Assembly (NCBI GenBank): GCA_001515945.1
Contig: LOER01000047.1
Span: 1-64,000 of the forward strand
Length of the DNA: 64,000 nt
Direction: 5' to 3'
Source: Desulfitibacter sp. BRH_c19
Lineage (GTDB): Bacteria > Bacillota > DSM-16504 > Desulfitibacterales > Desulfitibacteraceae
Shown here: piece by piece, positions 8,542 to 16,319 of the stretch
Position numbering within the stretch: position 1 is the stretch's first letter
Layout of the letters: each line of letters begins with the position of its first letter
Program-made: the position numbers and the translations under genes
Notes under the pieces: generated by a model
Seen by the model: only the letters and a program-made list of their open reading frames with translations
Databases searched by the model: none
Told to the model about the DNA's origin: nothing

Positions 8542-9819
8542 TTAATTTAGTAATAGATTTGGCAAAAATAGTGAAATTTGAGGTATAAACGTTATTAGTA
8601 ATAGTGCTACAAGTAAGGCTATTAAAAATGGCCACAAATCCTTCATAAGTTCAACTATAGAGATTTTTGCAATGCTTGAAATGATATAACTAACTACACC
8701 CAATGGTGGTGTTAATGTACCAATCATTAAGTTTAACACAACCATAACACCAAAATGAACCAAATTTATATCCAAATTCATAGCCAGAGGTTTTAATATT
8801 GGAATCATAATAGTCAATACAGCAATACCTTCTAAAAACATACCTACAATTAATAAGGCTCCGTTTAATACTAATAAGATAACCCACTTAGCATCAGAAA
8901 TAGAGGTAAGCCAGTGTGCCAAGGACTGAGGCACACCTTCCATTGTTAGTACATATCCGAGAGAAGATGCCGCACCAATGATTAACATTATACCCGCGTT
9001 GGATACAACAAGCTGACTAAAAATTAATGGAATATCCTTGAACTTTAATTCCTTATAAATAAAAGTTGAGACTATAAAGGAATATACTGCACAGATAGCC
9101 CCTGCTTCCGTAGGTGTAAAGTTTCCACTAAAAATTCCTCCAACTAGGATAACTGGAGCCAACAAAGCCCAAATTGCATCCTTAAAACTAGCTGTTAATT
9201 CCTTTAAAGATGCCCTTTTACCTACGGGATAATTACGTTTTTTGCTAATCATATAAACTACCATCATCATTAATGCTCCCATTAATAGACCTGGAATTAT
9301 ACCTGCCAAGAGTAAAGCCCCTATAGATACACCACCCATAGAACCATACACTACCATAGATATGCTAGGAGGAATAATAGGACCTATGGTTGATGATGCT
9401 GCTGTAACGGCTGCACTAAAACCAACATCATACCCTTCTTCTTTCATTCCTTCAATTTCAATTTGACCTAACCCTGCTGCATCTGCTTGGGCTGCACCTG
9501 ACATACCAGAAAATATAATGCTGGCAACAATATTTACATGTCCTAATCCACCCCTAATATGACCTACCAATGCTTTCGCAAAACGAAATATTCTATGAGT
9601 AATACCTCCAGTATTCATAAGCAAACCTGTTAACAAAAAGAATGGAACTGTCAATAGAACGAAACTATTTGTTCCAGCAATTACTCTTTGAGACAAAATA
9701 CTGGGATCATAACCACCGCCAAACAATATTGCACAGACAGCTGTAAACAATATTGCAAAAGCAACAGGGATATTAAAGGCGAATAAAATCATCATAAAGA
9801 TTAAAAGTGTTATAACCAT
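8542..9819 (-). CDS. dctM: TRAP transporter large permease subunit DctM
   Basis: A 425-residue integral membrane protein that forms the ion-coupled translocation path of a tripartite TRAP transporter. It shows about 11-12 hydrophobic helices and the family motifs VPFFLLTGLLMNTGGI, VASIIFSGMSGAAQADAAGLG, AASSTIGPIIPPSISMVVYG, GNFTPTEAGAICAVYSF and LTPPLGVVSYI. Its ATG overlaps the end of dctQ by 10 bases, so the two are translationally coupled, and GGAGGGCG precedes it. With dctQ and dctP it makes a complete uptake system, probably for a C4 or aromatic-type carboxylate; the substrate cannot be read from sequence. Confidence 0.95.
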   Translation of the reverse strand: MVITLLIFMMILFAFNIPVAFAILFTAVCAILFGGGYDPSILSQRVIAGTNSFVLLTVPFFLLTGLLMNTGGITHRIFRFAKALVGHIRGGLGHVNIVASIIFSGMSGAAQADAAGLGQIEIEGMKEEGYDVGFSAAVTAASSTIGPIIPPSISMVVYGSMGGVSIGALLLAGIIPGLLMGALMMMVVYMISKKRNYPVGKRASLKELTASFKDAIWALLAPVILVGGIFSGNFTPTEAGAICAVYSFIVSTFIYKELKFKDIPLIFSQLVVSNAGIMLIIGAASSLGYVLTMEGVPQSLAHWLTSISDAKWVILLVLNGALLIVGMFLEGIAVLTIMIPILKPLAMNLDINLVHFGVMVVLNLMIGTLTPPLGVVSYIISSIAKISIVELMKDLWPFLIALLVALLLITFIPQISLFLPNLLLN

Positions 9820-10340
9820 TTATTCGCCCTCCATATTAATTTGTAATTTCTTTTAAAAAATACTGGATAATATTTCTGAATTAACCTTAATATCATTACC
9901 ACACAACCCACTGGTACACTGGCATAGAGATAGCCACGAGGAAGTCCACTCATTGCCATTAAATCACTCATATATTTCAACATTAAATTGTACCCAGTAT
10001 ATCCTAGTACAAACAGACCAATTGAAATACTTATAAATATAATAATGTCTAAAACTATTTTAAACCGATCTGGAATTTTTTGATATACAACATCAATACT
10101 GACTAACTGATTAGTTTTAATACCAGCACCTGCGCCTATCAAAATTGCCCATACAAATAAAACTCTAGAAACTTCTTCAACCCAAATGATAGATCTACCT
10201 AATAAGCTTCTTGATAGTATTTCACTACAAACCATAGTTAGAACCAAAATTAGCAAGATGCCTCCAATTATTTCCTCAAAGTTGTCAAAAAAGAATTTTA
10301 ATTTTTTAGAGTACATTTTAAATTGGAGTGCTGAATACAT
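9810..10340 (-). CDS. dctQ: TRAP transporter small permease subunit DctQ
   Basis: A four-helix membrane protein of about 176 residues that pairs with DctM. Hydrophobic segments lie at roughly 22-45, 57-75, 92-113 and 137-155. The conserved DctQ features RSLLGRSIIWVEEVSRVLFVWAILIGA and YASVPVG are visible. The annotated ATG at 10340 lies in the loop of a perfect 14-base hairpin whose 5' side includes the GGGAGGAG ribosome site. An in-frame ATG at 10316, past the hairpin, is the alternative start but lacks a ribosome site. This arrangement should make translation of dctQM lower than that of dctP. Confidence 0.92.
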   Translation of the reverse strand: MYSALQFKMYSKKLKFFFDNFEEIIGGILLILVLTMVCSEILSRSLLGRSIIWVEEVSRVLFVWAILIGAGAGIKTNQLVSIDVVYQKIPDRFKIVLDIIIFISISIGLFVLGYTGYNLMLKYMSDLMAMSGLPRGYLYASVPVGCVVMILRLIQKYYPVFFKRNYKLIWRANKWL

Positions 10341-10356
10341 AAGTATTCAGCACTCC
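10325..10356 (-). promoter_or_regulatory. Perfect hairpin between dctP and dctQ covering the dctQ start
   Basis: The arms GGAGTGCTGAATAC and GTATTCAGCACTCC pair over 14 bases with a 4-base loop that contains part of the dctQ ATG. There is no U tract, so it is not a classical terminator. Stem-loops after binding-protein genes commonly protect the upstream message and lower downstream permease expression; that role here is inference. Confidence 0.7.
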
Positions 10357-10383
10357 TCCCTCCCTTTTACGAAAGTATCTTGC

Positions 10384-11457
10384 TTAGTAGTTTCTCCATT
10401 CCTCAGGGGTAAGAACATTGTAGTCCCTATCAATTACTCGCTGATGTGCTCCTTCTCCCCACTGACTTTCCCATTTACTCCACATGCTCTCTGTAGCCTC
10501 TCTGAATGCATCTAAATCCACATCTTCAATGATAACCATTCCATTAGCCTCTAGAACAGCTTTAGCAGCCTCATTTGCTTCAATGTACATATTTGTTACA
10601 TCATCCGCTAAAATACTAACTTCTTCTAGTAAAATTTCCTTAATATCTTCAGGTAATGATTGGTAAAATTCCTCATTTATAATTACCATTTCATTTTGAA
10701 TGAAATGATTAGTAAGCATAACATATTTCTGAACTTCCCAATACTTGTTATCCATCTGCCAGGATAGTGGACTTTCTTGCCCGTCAGCCAACCCAGTCTG
10801 CATTGAAAGATACATTTCAGCAGTCGGAGTAACTACAGGTGAAGCCCCCCAAGCCTCAATCATGTCAACCCTAGTTTGAGCTTCATGGACACGAATTTTT
10901 AAACCCTTCAAGTCTGCAGGCGTTTTTACAGGAGTATTCTTGGTACTTAAATGTCTAGGACCAAAAATCGGGGATGGATCTAGTATCCTAACACCTTTTT
11001 CATCAAGAAATTCTTTAGCCATTTCTTGAACCATATCAGAACGTGCAAATTCTCTTGCATGATCGATATCATCGAATACAAATGGAGCATCAACTACTGA
11101 CCATTCCGGTTGGAAAGCAGCAAACGGAGAAGGAGTACTATACATCATTTGCAAACTACCACCCATCACTTGTTCTAGCTGTTCAGGAATAGAACCTAAC
11201 TGACTAGCCGGAAAAGTATCTATTTGCACTCTTCCATCAGTACGGTCAGAAATTCTTTTAACCATTTTTTGTAAAGCTAATTCAAGTGGCTGATCAGGTG
11301 GTGCAAAGTGTCCCCATTTTATAACTATTTTTTCTTTTGAATCATCCTTCTCAACATTACCACTAGAGTCTGAATCATTACTAGAACCACAACCAGAAAT
11401 AAGAACCACAGCAAACAGTAAAATCATAAATACTATTAACTTTTTATTAATTTTCAC
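10384..11457 (-). CDS. dctP: TRAP transporter substrate-binding lipoprotein DctP
   Basis: A 357-residue receptor for a TRAP transporter. It has a KKL n-region, a hydrophobic core and the lipobox LISGCG (Cys about 23), then a Ser/Asp/Glu-rich linker. DctP motifs follow: KWGHFAPPDQPLELAL, RTDGRVQIDTFPASQLG, FGPRHLSTKNTPVKTPADLKGLKIRVHEA and, around 205, GLADGQESPLSW with the conserved Gln-Glu that accompany the substrate-carboxylate arginine (in LKIRV). An AGGAGG-like site sits just upstream. The gene order dctP-dctQ-dctM, followed by URO-D, M20, LarA-like and IlvD/Edd genes, links uptake to catabolism. IclR at 11754 is divergent in function though on the same strand, and is the likely regulator. 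Confidence 0.95.
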   Translation of the reverse strand: MKINKKLIVFMILLFAVVLISGCGSSNDSDSSGNVEKDDSKEKIVIKWGHFAPPDQPLELALQKMVKRISDRTDGRVQIDTFPASQLGSIPEQLEQVMGGSLQMMYSTPSPFAAFQPEWSVVDAPFVFDDIDHAREFARSDMVQEMAKEFLDEKGVRILDPSPIFGPRHLSTKNTPVKTPADLKGLKIRVHEAQTRVDMIEAWGASPVVTPTAEMYLSMQTGLADGQESPLSWQMDNKYWEVQKYVMLTNHFIQNEMVIINEEFYQSLPEDIKEILLEEVSILADDVTNMYIEANEAAKAVLEANGMVIIEDVDLDAFREATESMWSKWESQWGEGAHQRVIDRDYNVLTPEEWRNY

Positions 11458-11753
11458 ATTTAATTCCTCCTTTTTTAGTATTCAAAAATAATTTCTTTTC
11501 TTTAACCTTTTACTGTTTATCACCCCTTTCAATTAACGTTTGCTCAAAAGCCTAAATCTCATCTTAGATAATTCTATACTCTCTCTTTCTTGAGTTAAGT
11601 CATTTTTTCAAACACTTTGCCATGCATCTTGTCTCAACTGACGTATATATTCCCACTACTATTGGCAAACATTTCGGGATTGATGAGCTTTTTTGGACAC
11701 TCCAAATTCGTAAAACTCTATGAAAATATTACAATTGCATAGTTGAAACGAAT
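11458..11753. promoter_or_regulatory. Promoter region of the dctPQM operon
   Basis: These 296 bases lie between the IclR stop and dctP. I see no gene. They contain the inverted TTTTGAGCAAAC motif (11538-11549) and the 15-base palindrome TTTGGACACTCCAAA (11692-11706), both possible operator sites. No clear -35/-10 pair can be defended by eye. Confidence 0.4.
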
Positions 11754-12548
11754 TCAACTGCGAGACTCTGCACCCATATAATCAGACAGCTCTCTGCTCA
11801 CCTGCTGCAGTTTGATTTTTATATTTGTTAGTTTATTAAAATTCATCCTGAAAGATGGCCCACTTACACTTAACGCTGCAACAATTTTGTTATCGTAGTC
11901 TCTTATCGGCATAGCAATGCATACTAAACCCTGAAATAACTCCTCATTGTCAATTGCAAAGCCTTGTACCCGTACTTTTTCTATTTCAACTTTAAGATCA
12001 TCTAAGGTTGTTATTGTTCCTGGAGTAAAAGCTTCAAGCGGAGTAGAACCTAATAGCTTATTTAGTTCTTCATCAGGTAACTCAGAAATCAAAACCTTCC
12101 CTATTGAAGTTGCGTGTAATGGCTCACGAGTACCTATTTGCCTGTTAACTTTTAGCCTTGTTTCAGGATCAACTTTAGAAACTATAACCACATCTTTCTC
12201 ATCCCGAACACCAAAATTCACCGCTTCAGAAAACTCATCACAAAGGTCTTGTAAAATCTCATAGTCAAAACTATACAGGTCGTGTTGAAGAGGTACCTTG
12301 TTGCCAATTTCGAACAATCTCCAACCAAGCCGATAACCATGAGTGCGAGGGCACCTTTCAATATACTTAGCAGCAACCAAGGTATCTAGAATTCGGTGTA
12401 CTGTACTTTTTCCTAATCCTAGTTTGCGACTAATATCGCTGATGCCTAATGAATTCCTTGCACCAGTCTTGGATAGAAGATCGATGATGTCTAATGCTTT
12501 TTCAAGTGTTTGAACCGGATACTTTGGGATATGAGTTGGATTATTCAA
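11754..12548 (-). CDS. IclR family transcriptional regulator
   Basis: A third IclR regulator, 264 residues, starting at a TTG that follows AGGAGG by eight bases. The HTH segment contains VQTLEKALDIIDLLSK and DISRKLGLGKSTVHRILDTL. The effector domain shows AVNFGVRDEKDVVIVSKVDP, EPLHATSIGKVLISELPDEEL, DNEELFQGLVCIAMPIRDYD and AALSVSGPSFRM. It lies immediately upstream of the dctPQM operon on the same strand and just after the TIM-barrel gene. It probably senses the transported substrate or its breakdown product and controls dctP; that pairing is inferred from position only. Confidence 0.93.
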   Translation of the reverse strand: MNNPTHIPKYPVQTLEKALDIIDLLSKTGARNSLGISDISRKLGLGKSTVHRILDTLVAAKYIERCPRTHGYRLGWRLFEIGNKVPLQHDLYSFDYEILQDLCDEFSEAVNFGVRDEKDVVIVSKVDPETRLKVNRQIGTREPLHATSIGKVLISELPDEELNKLLGSTPLEAFTPGTITTLDDLKVEIEKVRVQGFAIDNEELFQGLVCIAMPIRDYDNKIVAALSVSGPSFRMNFNKLTNIKIKLQQVSRELSDYMGAESRS

Positions 12549-12689
12549 TTTAATAGCCTCCTAATCTAAAACCAATAATTTTTTCTAGTACAATAGTTCA
12601 AAGATAGACTAAACTTGCAAGATTCAGAATATTTATTATTCTTAGTTGGCGCAGGTAGCTTTTACCATGAACCAGCTAAGAATTGCTAT

Positions 12690-13628
12690 TTATGGTCTTG
12701 GAATAGATAAGTCATCTTTATAGTCGTTGAATACGAGGTTATAATTGCTTCTATCGCACCATTCTTTTGCAATTACCGCATATTGCATTTTTAATTTAAC
12801 TAATTCATTGAGATGAGCTGGTGAAGACCATGGATTATAAATATCAGCTTCATTTTTTCCAGGTTCAAATTTAAAGTAAACTGGTGCACATATTCTTGCT
12901 ATTTCGTCAGCCTCCAGGTTTCTCTGGAAACCTCCCATGGAGTCTACCACGCTCATATACACATCCATAGGTATTCTTGTTACACTTCTTACAGAAGCAA
13001 GCATCGCCCAAGTTAAATCTCCTAGTGGGTTAAAGCTGTCTGCACCTAAGTCTTGAAGTAGCTTACCTCCTACTGCATTACCATGCCCTGCAAATACAGA
13101 AACTTTGAACTTAACATCTTTAGGAATAACTCCTTCTTTTTTCATATCATTAAGTAAACTCAGTAAGCCTTCATCACAAATTAAAAACCCTCTTATTCCT
13201 GCTTCTAAACATCTGTCAAATTCTTTGAGCCACAAATATAGATTGTCTTGTCCTCTTATCCTCATTCCCGATACATATCCTTCAGAAGTTGTATATTGTC
13301 TACCATGATCCCAAGATCTACTAGGAACAGGGTTTACAAGCACTTCAATTTTATTATCTGCTGCAATTTGAGCATAATATTTTAACTCTTGAAAATCTAA
13401 TTTAGCTGAACCTCCGACCGTACCAATTACCCTATGAATAGGAATTTTACGCTTATCAATTTCTTTGCTCAAATATTCAAAGTTTTCAGCGCACTCTATG
13501 CCCGTTATCTCCATTCTGTAATGTGCCCCGCCTTCAAAGGTTAATGGGGATGACGGTAAATCATGTCTATCCTTTAGTGGAAAATCTGTTTTTTCTTCAA
13601 TAAATTTAGCAATGTCTGCAAATGCCAT
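12690..13628 (-). CDS. TIM-barrel protein, possibly U32-peptidase-like
   Basis: A 312-residue protein starting at ATG 13628, with GGAGG just upstream (an earlier ATG overlaps that site). The sequence alternates predicted strands and helices as in a TIM barrel: KLDFQELKYYAQIAADNKIEVLVNP, LEAGIRGFLICDEGLLSLLNDM, GADSFNPLGDLTWAMLASVRSVTRIPMDVYMSV and IARICAPVYFKFEPG. The pattern resembles the barrel of U32-type proteins found in catabolic clusters, but I see no diagnostic U32 signature, so the family is tentative. It follows two copies of an operator-like palindrome and sits in the TRAP/IclR region, suggesting substrate-induced expression. The function is unknown. Confidence 0.5.
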   Translation of the reverse strand: MAFADIAKFIEEKTDFPLKDRHDLPSSPLTFEGGAHYRMEITGIECAENFEYLSKEIDKRKIPIHRVIGTVGGSAKLDFQELKYYAQIAADNKIEVLVNPVPSRSWDHGRQYTTSEGYVSGMRIRGQDNLYLWLKEFDRCLEAGIRGFLICDEGLLSLLNDMKKEGVIPKDVKFKVSVFAGHGNAVGGKLLQDLGADSFNPLGDLTWAMLASVRSVTRIPMDVYMSVVDSMGGFQRNLEADEIARICAPVYFKFEPGKNEADIYNPWSSPAHLNELVKLKMQYAVIAKEWCDRSNYNLVFNDYKDDLSIPRP

Positions 13629-13755
13629 TTTAAAAACCTCCATTCAATTTTGTTTAATCAGAATATTTTATCTTAATAAAGCAACTTTAAATTTAATCAT
13701 TGACTTATTAAGCATCTACCTCCTTACAATCTATACAAACAAACCCTTGCGTTTT

Positions 13756-13772
13756 GTTCTGTTATACAGAAC
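13756..13772. promoter_or_regulatory. Operator-like palindrome, copy 1
   Basis: GTTCTGTTATACAGAAC is a perfect inverted repeat of two 7-base arms around TAT. A second related copy lies 110 bases away at 13866-13882. Both are upstream of the TIM-barrel gene that starts at 13628. The form suits an IclR-type or other dimeric regulator. Confidence 0.55.
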
Positions 13773-13865
13773 ATCATTCTCATTATGCTTGTTTTTGAAG
13801 TATTCGTCATTAAGATCTTATTTCCTGCTAAAAATATATATTTTTTTCTACAGCCAGTATATGCC

Positions 13866-13882
13866 GTTCTACTATGCAGAAT
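13866..13882. promoter_or_regulatory. Operator-like palindrome, copy 2
   Basis: GTTCTACTATGCAGAAT matches copy 1 (13756-13772) at 13 of 17 positions and keeps the GTTCT-N7-AGAA half-site spacing. The 110-base spacing is close to a whole-and-half number of helical turns, so looping is conceivable but not shown. Confidence 0.5.
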
Positions 13883-13920
13883 AGTATGGGCATCCCAGCG
13901 GACTTCATTGTACATTTATG

Positions 13921-13967
13921 CAAAAAAATAAGAAGTCTGCCCAAAATAGTTTTGAGCAAACTTCTTC
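13921..13967 (-). terminator. Intrinsic terminator after the XRE-cupin gene
   Basis: On the minus strand AAGAAGTTTGC pairs with GCAGACTTCTT (one mismatch) across a 15-base loop, and the stem is followed by ATTTTTTT. It begins about 14 bases after the stop codon of the gene at 13981. Confidence 0.75.
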
Positions 13968-13980
13968 AGAGAGATATATA

Positions 13981-14517
13981 TTAAAACATAGCTGGTGTCA
14001 TTGCCGACAAGAATACCAATTCATTCTCCCCTATGCTTTTTAAAATGTGGGGAACTGCACTATGGTAGTAAATGGAGTCCCCTTCTTCAAGTATATATGT
14101 GCTGCTACCGACAGTTATCTCCATTTTTCCTTCAAGGACAACTAGACATTCTTCACCGGAATGGGATAATGGTATCTCGCAGCTTTCTGCACCTGGCTTT
14201 AACCTGGCTATCATGATTTCCATACTTTTTTCGAAGTCTGGAGATAGGAGTTCATAAATTAGATTTGACTGTGGAAGTTGTAATACCTTCCTCTGATTTT
14301 TTCTAATTACAGGATTAGTTTCATCATCTTCCACCAGAAAGAAAAATATTGGTACATCCAACGCAGCAGAAATTTTTCTCAAAGAAGTTATTGATGGCTC
14401 TGTTAAATCTCTCTCCATTTGACTTAAGAAGCTTGGTGTTAAACCAGTTCCTTCTGCTAAGTCTCTCAAACTCATGTTTTTTTCAGAACGAATTTTTCTA
14501 ATTTTCTCACCCAACAT
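13981..14517 (-). CDS. XRE family regulator with C-terminal cupin domain
   Basis: A 178-residue regulator. Residues 1-65 form a Cro/CI-type helix-turn-helix (KIRKIRSEKNMSLRDLAEGTGLTPSFLSQMERDLTEPSITSLRKIS). Residues about 100-178 form a small cupin barrel, with the first motif PLSHSGEECLVVLEGKMEI and the second EEGDSIYYHSAVPHIL. This MerR/PuuR-like arrangement usually responds to a small metabolite bound in the cupin. The ATG follows GGGGGAA. It has its own terminator and stands between the TRAP/catabolic island and the molybdenum-hydroxylase maturation genes, so it could serve either. The ligand is unknown. Confidence 0.92.
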   Translation of the reverse strand: MLGEKIRKIRSEKNMSLRDLAEGTGLTPSFLSQMERDLTEPSITSLRKISAALDVPIFFFLVEDDETNPVIRKNQRKVLQLPQSNLIYELLSPDFEKSMEIMIARLKPGAESCEIPLSHSGEECLVVLEGKMEITVGSSTYILEEGDSIYYHSAVPHILKSIGENELVFLSAMTPAMF

Positions 14518-14636
14518 ATAAAGTTCCCCCTGTAGCTATAGACATAGAATATCCAAATACAGGAGCCAGTAGCCAGCATAAGACCACAAATCTAAATTCG
14601 AGAAAAGCTCTTCTTCTGAATTCTGTATTCTGTATT

Positions 14637-15446
14637 CTAAAATTGCTCTAATTGTAGTGTCTTTTCATCACAAAATGATAGTATTGCCTCTAACACACCG
14701 CCAGCTATTGCTCTTGCCTTATCAGATATGGTAAAACAGTATTCTTTAGTAGCCCTTGGGTCCACATCCCCAATTTTCATGCCTTTATAAACTGTTATCC
14801 CAGATTTGATTAAACCTCTAAGAATACCCGCGATTTCTGTTTGCACCTGAGTATTACCAACTCTTCCAATCACAGTTCCTTCTTGTACATGATCACCAAT
14901 TTCATGACTGGCAATGAAGATACCTTCAGCAGGAGCTTTAAGCAATCTCTTTATACTATGACCACCTATTTCTCCCGGAACTCCAGTATTTGGTTGAGCA
15001 AAGCCCTTACAAATCACTCTTCCAAGGTTATGACCTCTCATCGTTTCAATGACAAGATCCACGTCAGCGCCTGCATTAAAACCTGGACCAAGTCCAATGG
15101 TTAAGGGTGCTTGATCCTTATAAGTTCCTGTATTCTTCTTGGCAATAATCCCGTCCACTATCACATGAGGATGAAGGATATCAATACAGGATGCATCGGG
15201 ATCCACTAGAACAGGAATCTCCTTTTTTGCCCACATCAATTCAAAATCACAACCTAAATCAACACTTTTTGCAGTTATTCCATCTATGGACATACTCCCT
15301 TGATATATAGCTTCTCCATAGGAAACAGTTCTGCGAACCATTGTAGGATCAGATATTTCCGTCATAACCACTTTAAAACCACTTTTTACCAATCGATGGG
15401 CAACTCCTGAAGCAAGGTCACCTGCTCCTTTTATGAGGACAATCAT
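14637..15446 (-). CDS. yqeB: Selenium-dependent molybdenum hydroxylase system protein, YqeB/EF2563 family
   Basis: A protein of about 269 residues of the family found only with selenium-dependent molybdenum hydroxylases. The start is ATG 15446 with GGGGGAGG upstream. Visible blocks are VLIKGAGDLASGVAHRLVKSGF (a Rossmann-like GAGDLASG loop), DPDASCIDILHPHVIVDGIIAKKN, LTIGLGPGFNAGADVDLVIETMRGH and HEIGDHVQEGTVIGRVG. It follows yqeC with a 57-base gap. The two probably help install or activate the Se-Mo cofactor of a xanthine-dehydrogenase-type enzyme; a candidate client subunit lies at 52836-55091. The precise reaction is not known for the family. Confidence 0.88.
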   Translation of the reverse strand: MIVLIKGAGDLASGVAHRLVKSGFKVVMTEISDPTMVRRTVSYGEAIYQGSMSIDGITAKSVDLGCDFELMWAKKEIPVLVDPDASCIDILHPHVIVDGIIAKKNTGTYKDQAPLTIGLGPGFNAGADVDLVIETMRGHNLGRVICKGFAQPNTGVPGEIGGHSIKRLLKAPAEGIFIASHEIGDHVQEGTVIGRVGNTQVQTEIAGILRGLIKSGITVYKGMKIGDVDPRATKEYCFTISDKARAIAGGVLEAILSFCDEKTLQLEQF

Positions 15447-15503
15447 TAAACCTCCCCCATTCATATATGAATTTCATATTAGCCAAATTTTACTAGTTAT
15501 TTG

Positions 15504-16262
15504 TTATCTGTCGACAATTTTTATCATATACGGTCTTTTTATAAACGATGTAATCATAATTTTCTTAATAGGCAAAATAGCAAAAATCTGTTCAGCAATT
15601 GTAAGTCCATCATTAATATTCTTTAGATCATCAGCTTGGTTTAATACTGGAACGTATTTATACTCTTTTTTATAATAGCCCTCTGAACTACACAGTACCT
15701 TAGTAATAGCTTCTTGGGTAATGATTTGTCCAACACGTAAACCAGTTATTGATGATACTCTTTCTGGCCTGTGAACAAATTCTCCTGTTAGTGGTTTTCC
15801 AATAACCTTTAGGCCAACAACAGGACAGAGAAGATCTGTCTCTGTAGGAATTATAGGTTCATGCTCTCCGGGTGCTTTAAAGCTTTTTCTTAAAGATCCA
15901 TCCCCTTCTACTAAAATAAATGGGAAAAGACCCTTTAATAGATCCACCTGATACGATTCGAGGCCAATCATCTTTCCTTCTTTATTTATTTCCTTTCCAA
16001 GATATATAAATCCATTTTGGACTGGTTTTTCTAATAATCTTTCCTTAAAATATTCTCTAGAAAATTTCTGACTAATTAGAAGTATCTCTTCATGTTTTTC
16101 GGGAGAGAACATTTTAGTTGTAGTTGTTAAGATAACTGGTGCTGTTTGTCCAATTAACTCTTTTGCTAGCACCTTTAAAAAAGTTGTTTTGCCCCCTGCT
16201 CCAACAGCAGTTATCATATTTCCTAATTTGATATCCAAAGCGTCTCTGATTGTTTTTGACAT
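15504..16262 (-). CDS. yqeC: Selenium cofactor biosynthesis protein YqeC
   Basis: A 252-residue putative nucleotide-binding protein. The N-terminal P-loop is ITAVGAGGKTTFLKVLAKEL (about 16-35). VILTTTTKMFSPE and FPFILVEGDGSLRKSFKAPGEHEPIIP follow, the latter a hallmark of the YqeC family, and then LCPVVGLKVIGKPL. The start is ATG 16262, since an AAGGAA site lies eight bases before it; the ATG three codons earlier is too close. It is known to co-occur with YqeB and selenium-dependent molybdenum hydroxylases. Here it is sandwiched between yqeB and a sigma-54 activator in one direction, which suggests controlled expression of the maturation system. Confidence 0.88.
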   Translation of the reverse strand: MSKTIRDALDIKLGNMITAVGAGGKTTFLKVLAKELIGQTAPVILTTTTKMFSPEKHEEILLISQKFSREYFKERLLEKPVQNGFIYLGKEINKEGKMIGLESYQVDLLKGLFPFILVEGDGSLRKSFKAPGEHEPIIPTETDLLCPVVGLKVIGKPLTGEFVHRPERVSSITGLRVGQIITQEAITKVLCSSEGYYKKEYKYVPVLNQADDLKNINDGLTIAEQIFAILPIKKIMITSFIKRPYMIKIVDR

Positions 16263-16319
16263 ATCTAACATTCCTTAATAAAAATATAATAACACTTTTA
16301 AGATCATCTAAGTGTATAG

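Noticed and set aside
11590-11640. Possible sigma-54 promoter TGGCAAAGTGTTTGA upstream of dctP
   Set aside because: The GG is in place but the -12 box lacks its conserved GC (GA instead), and no sigma-54 activator gene adjoins this operon.
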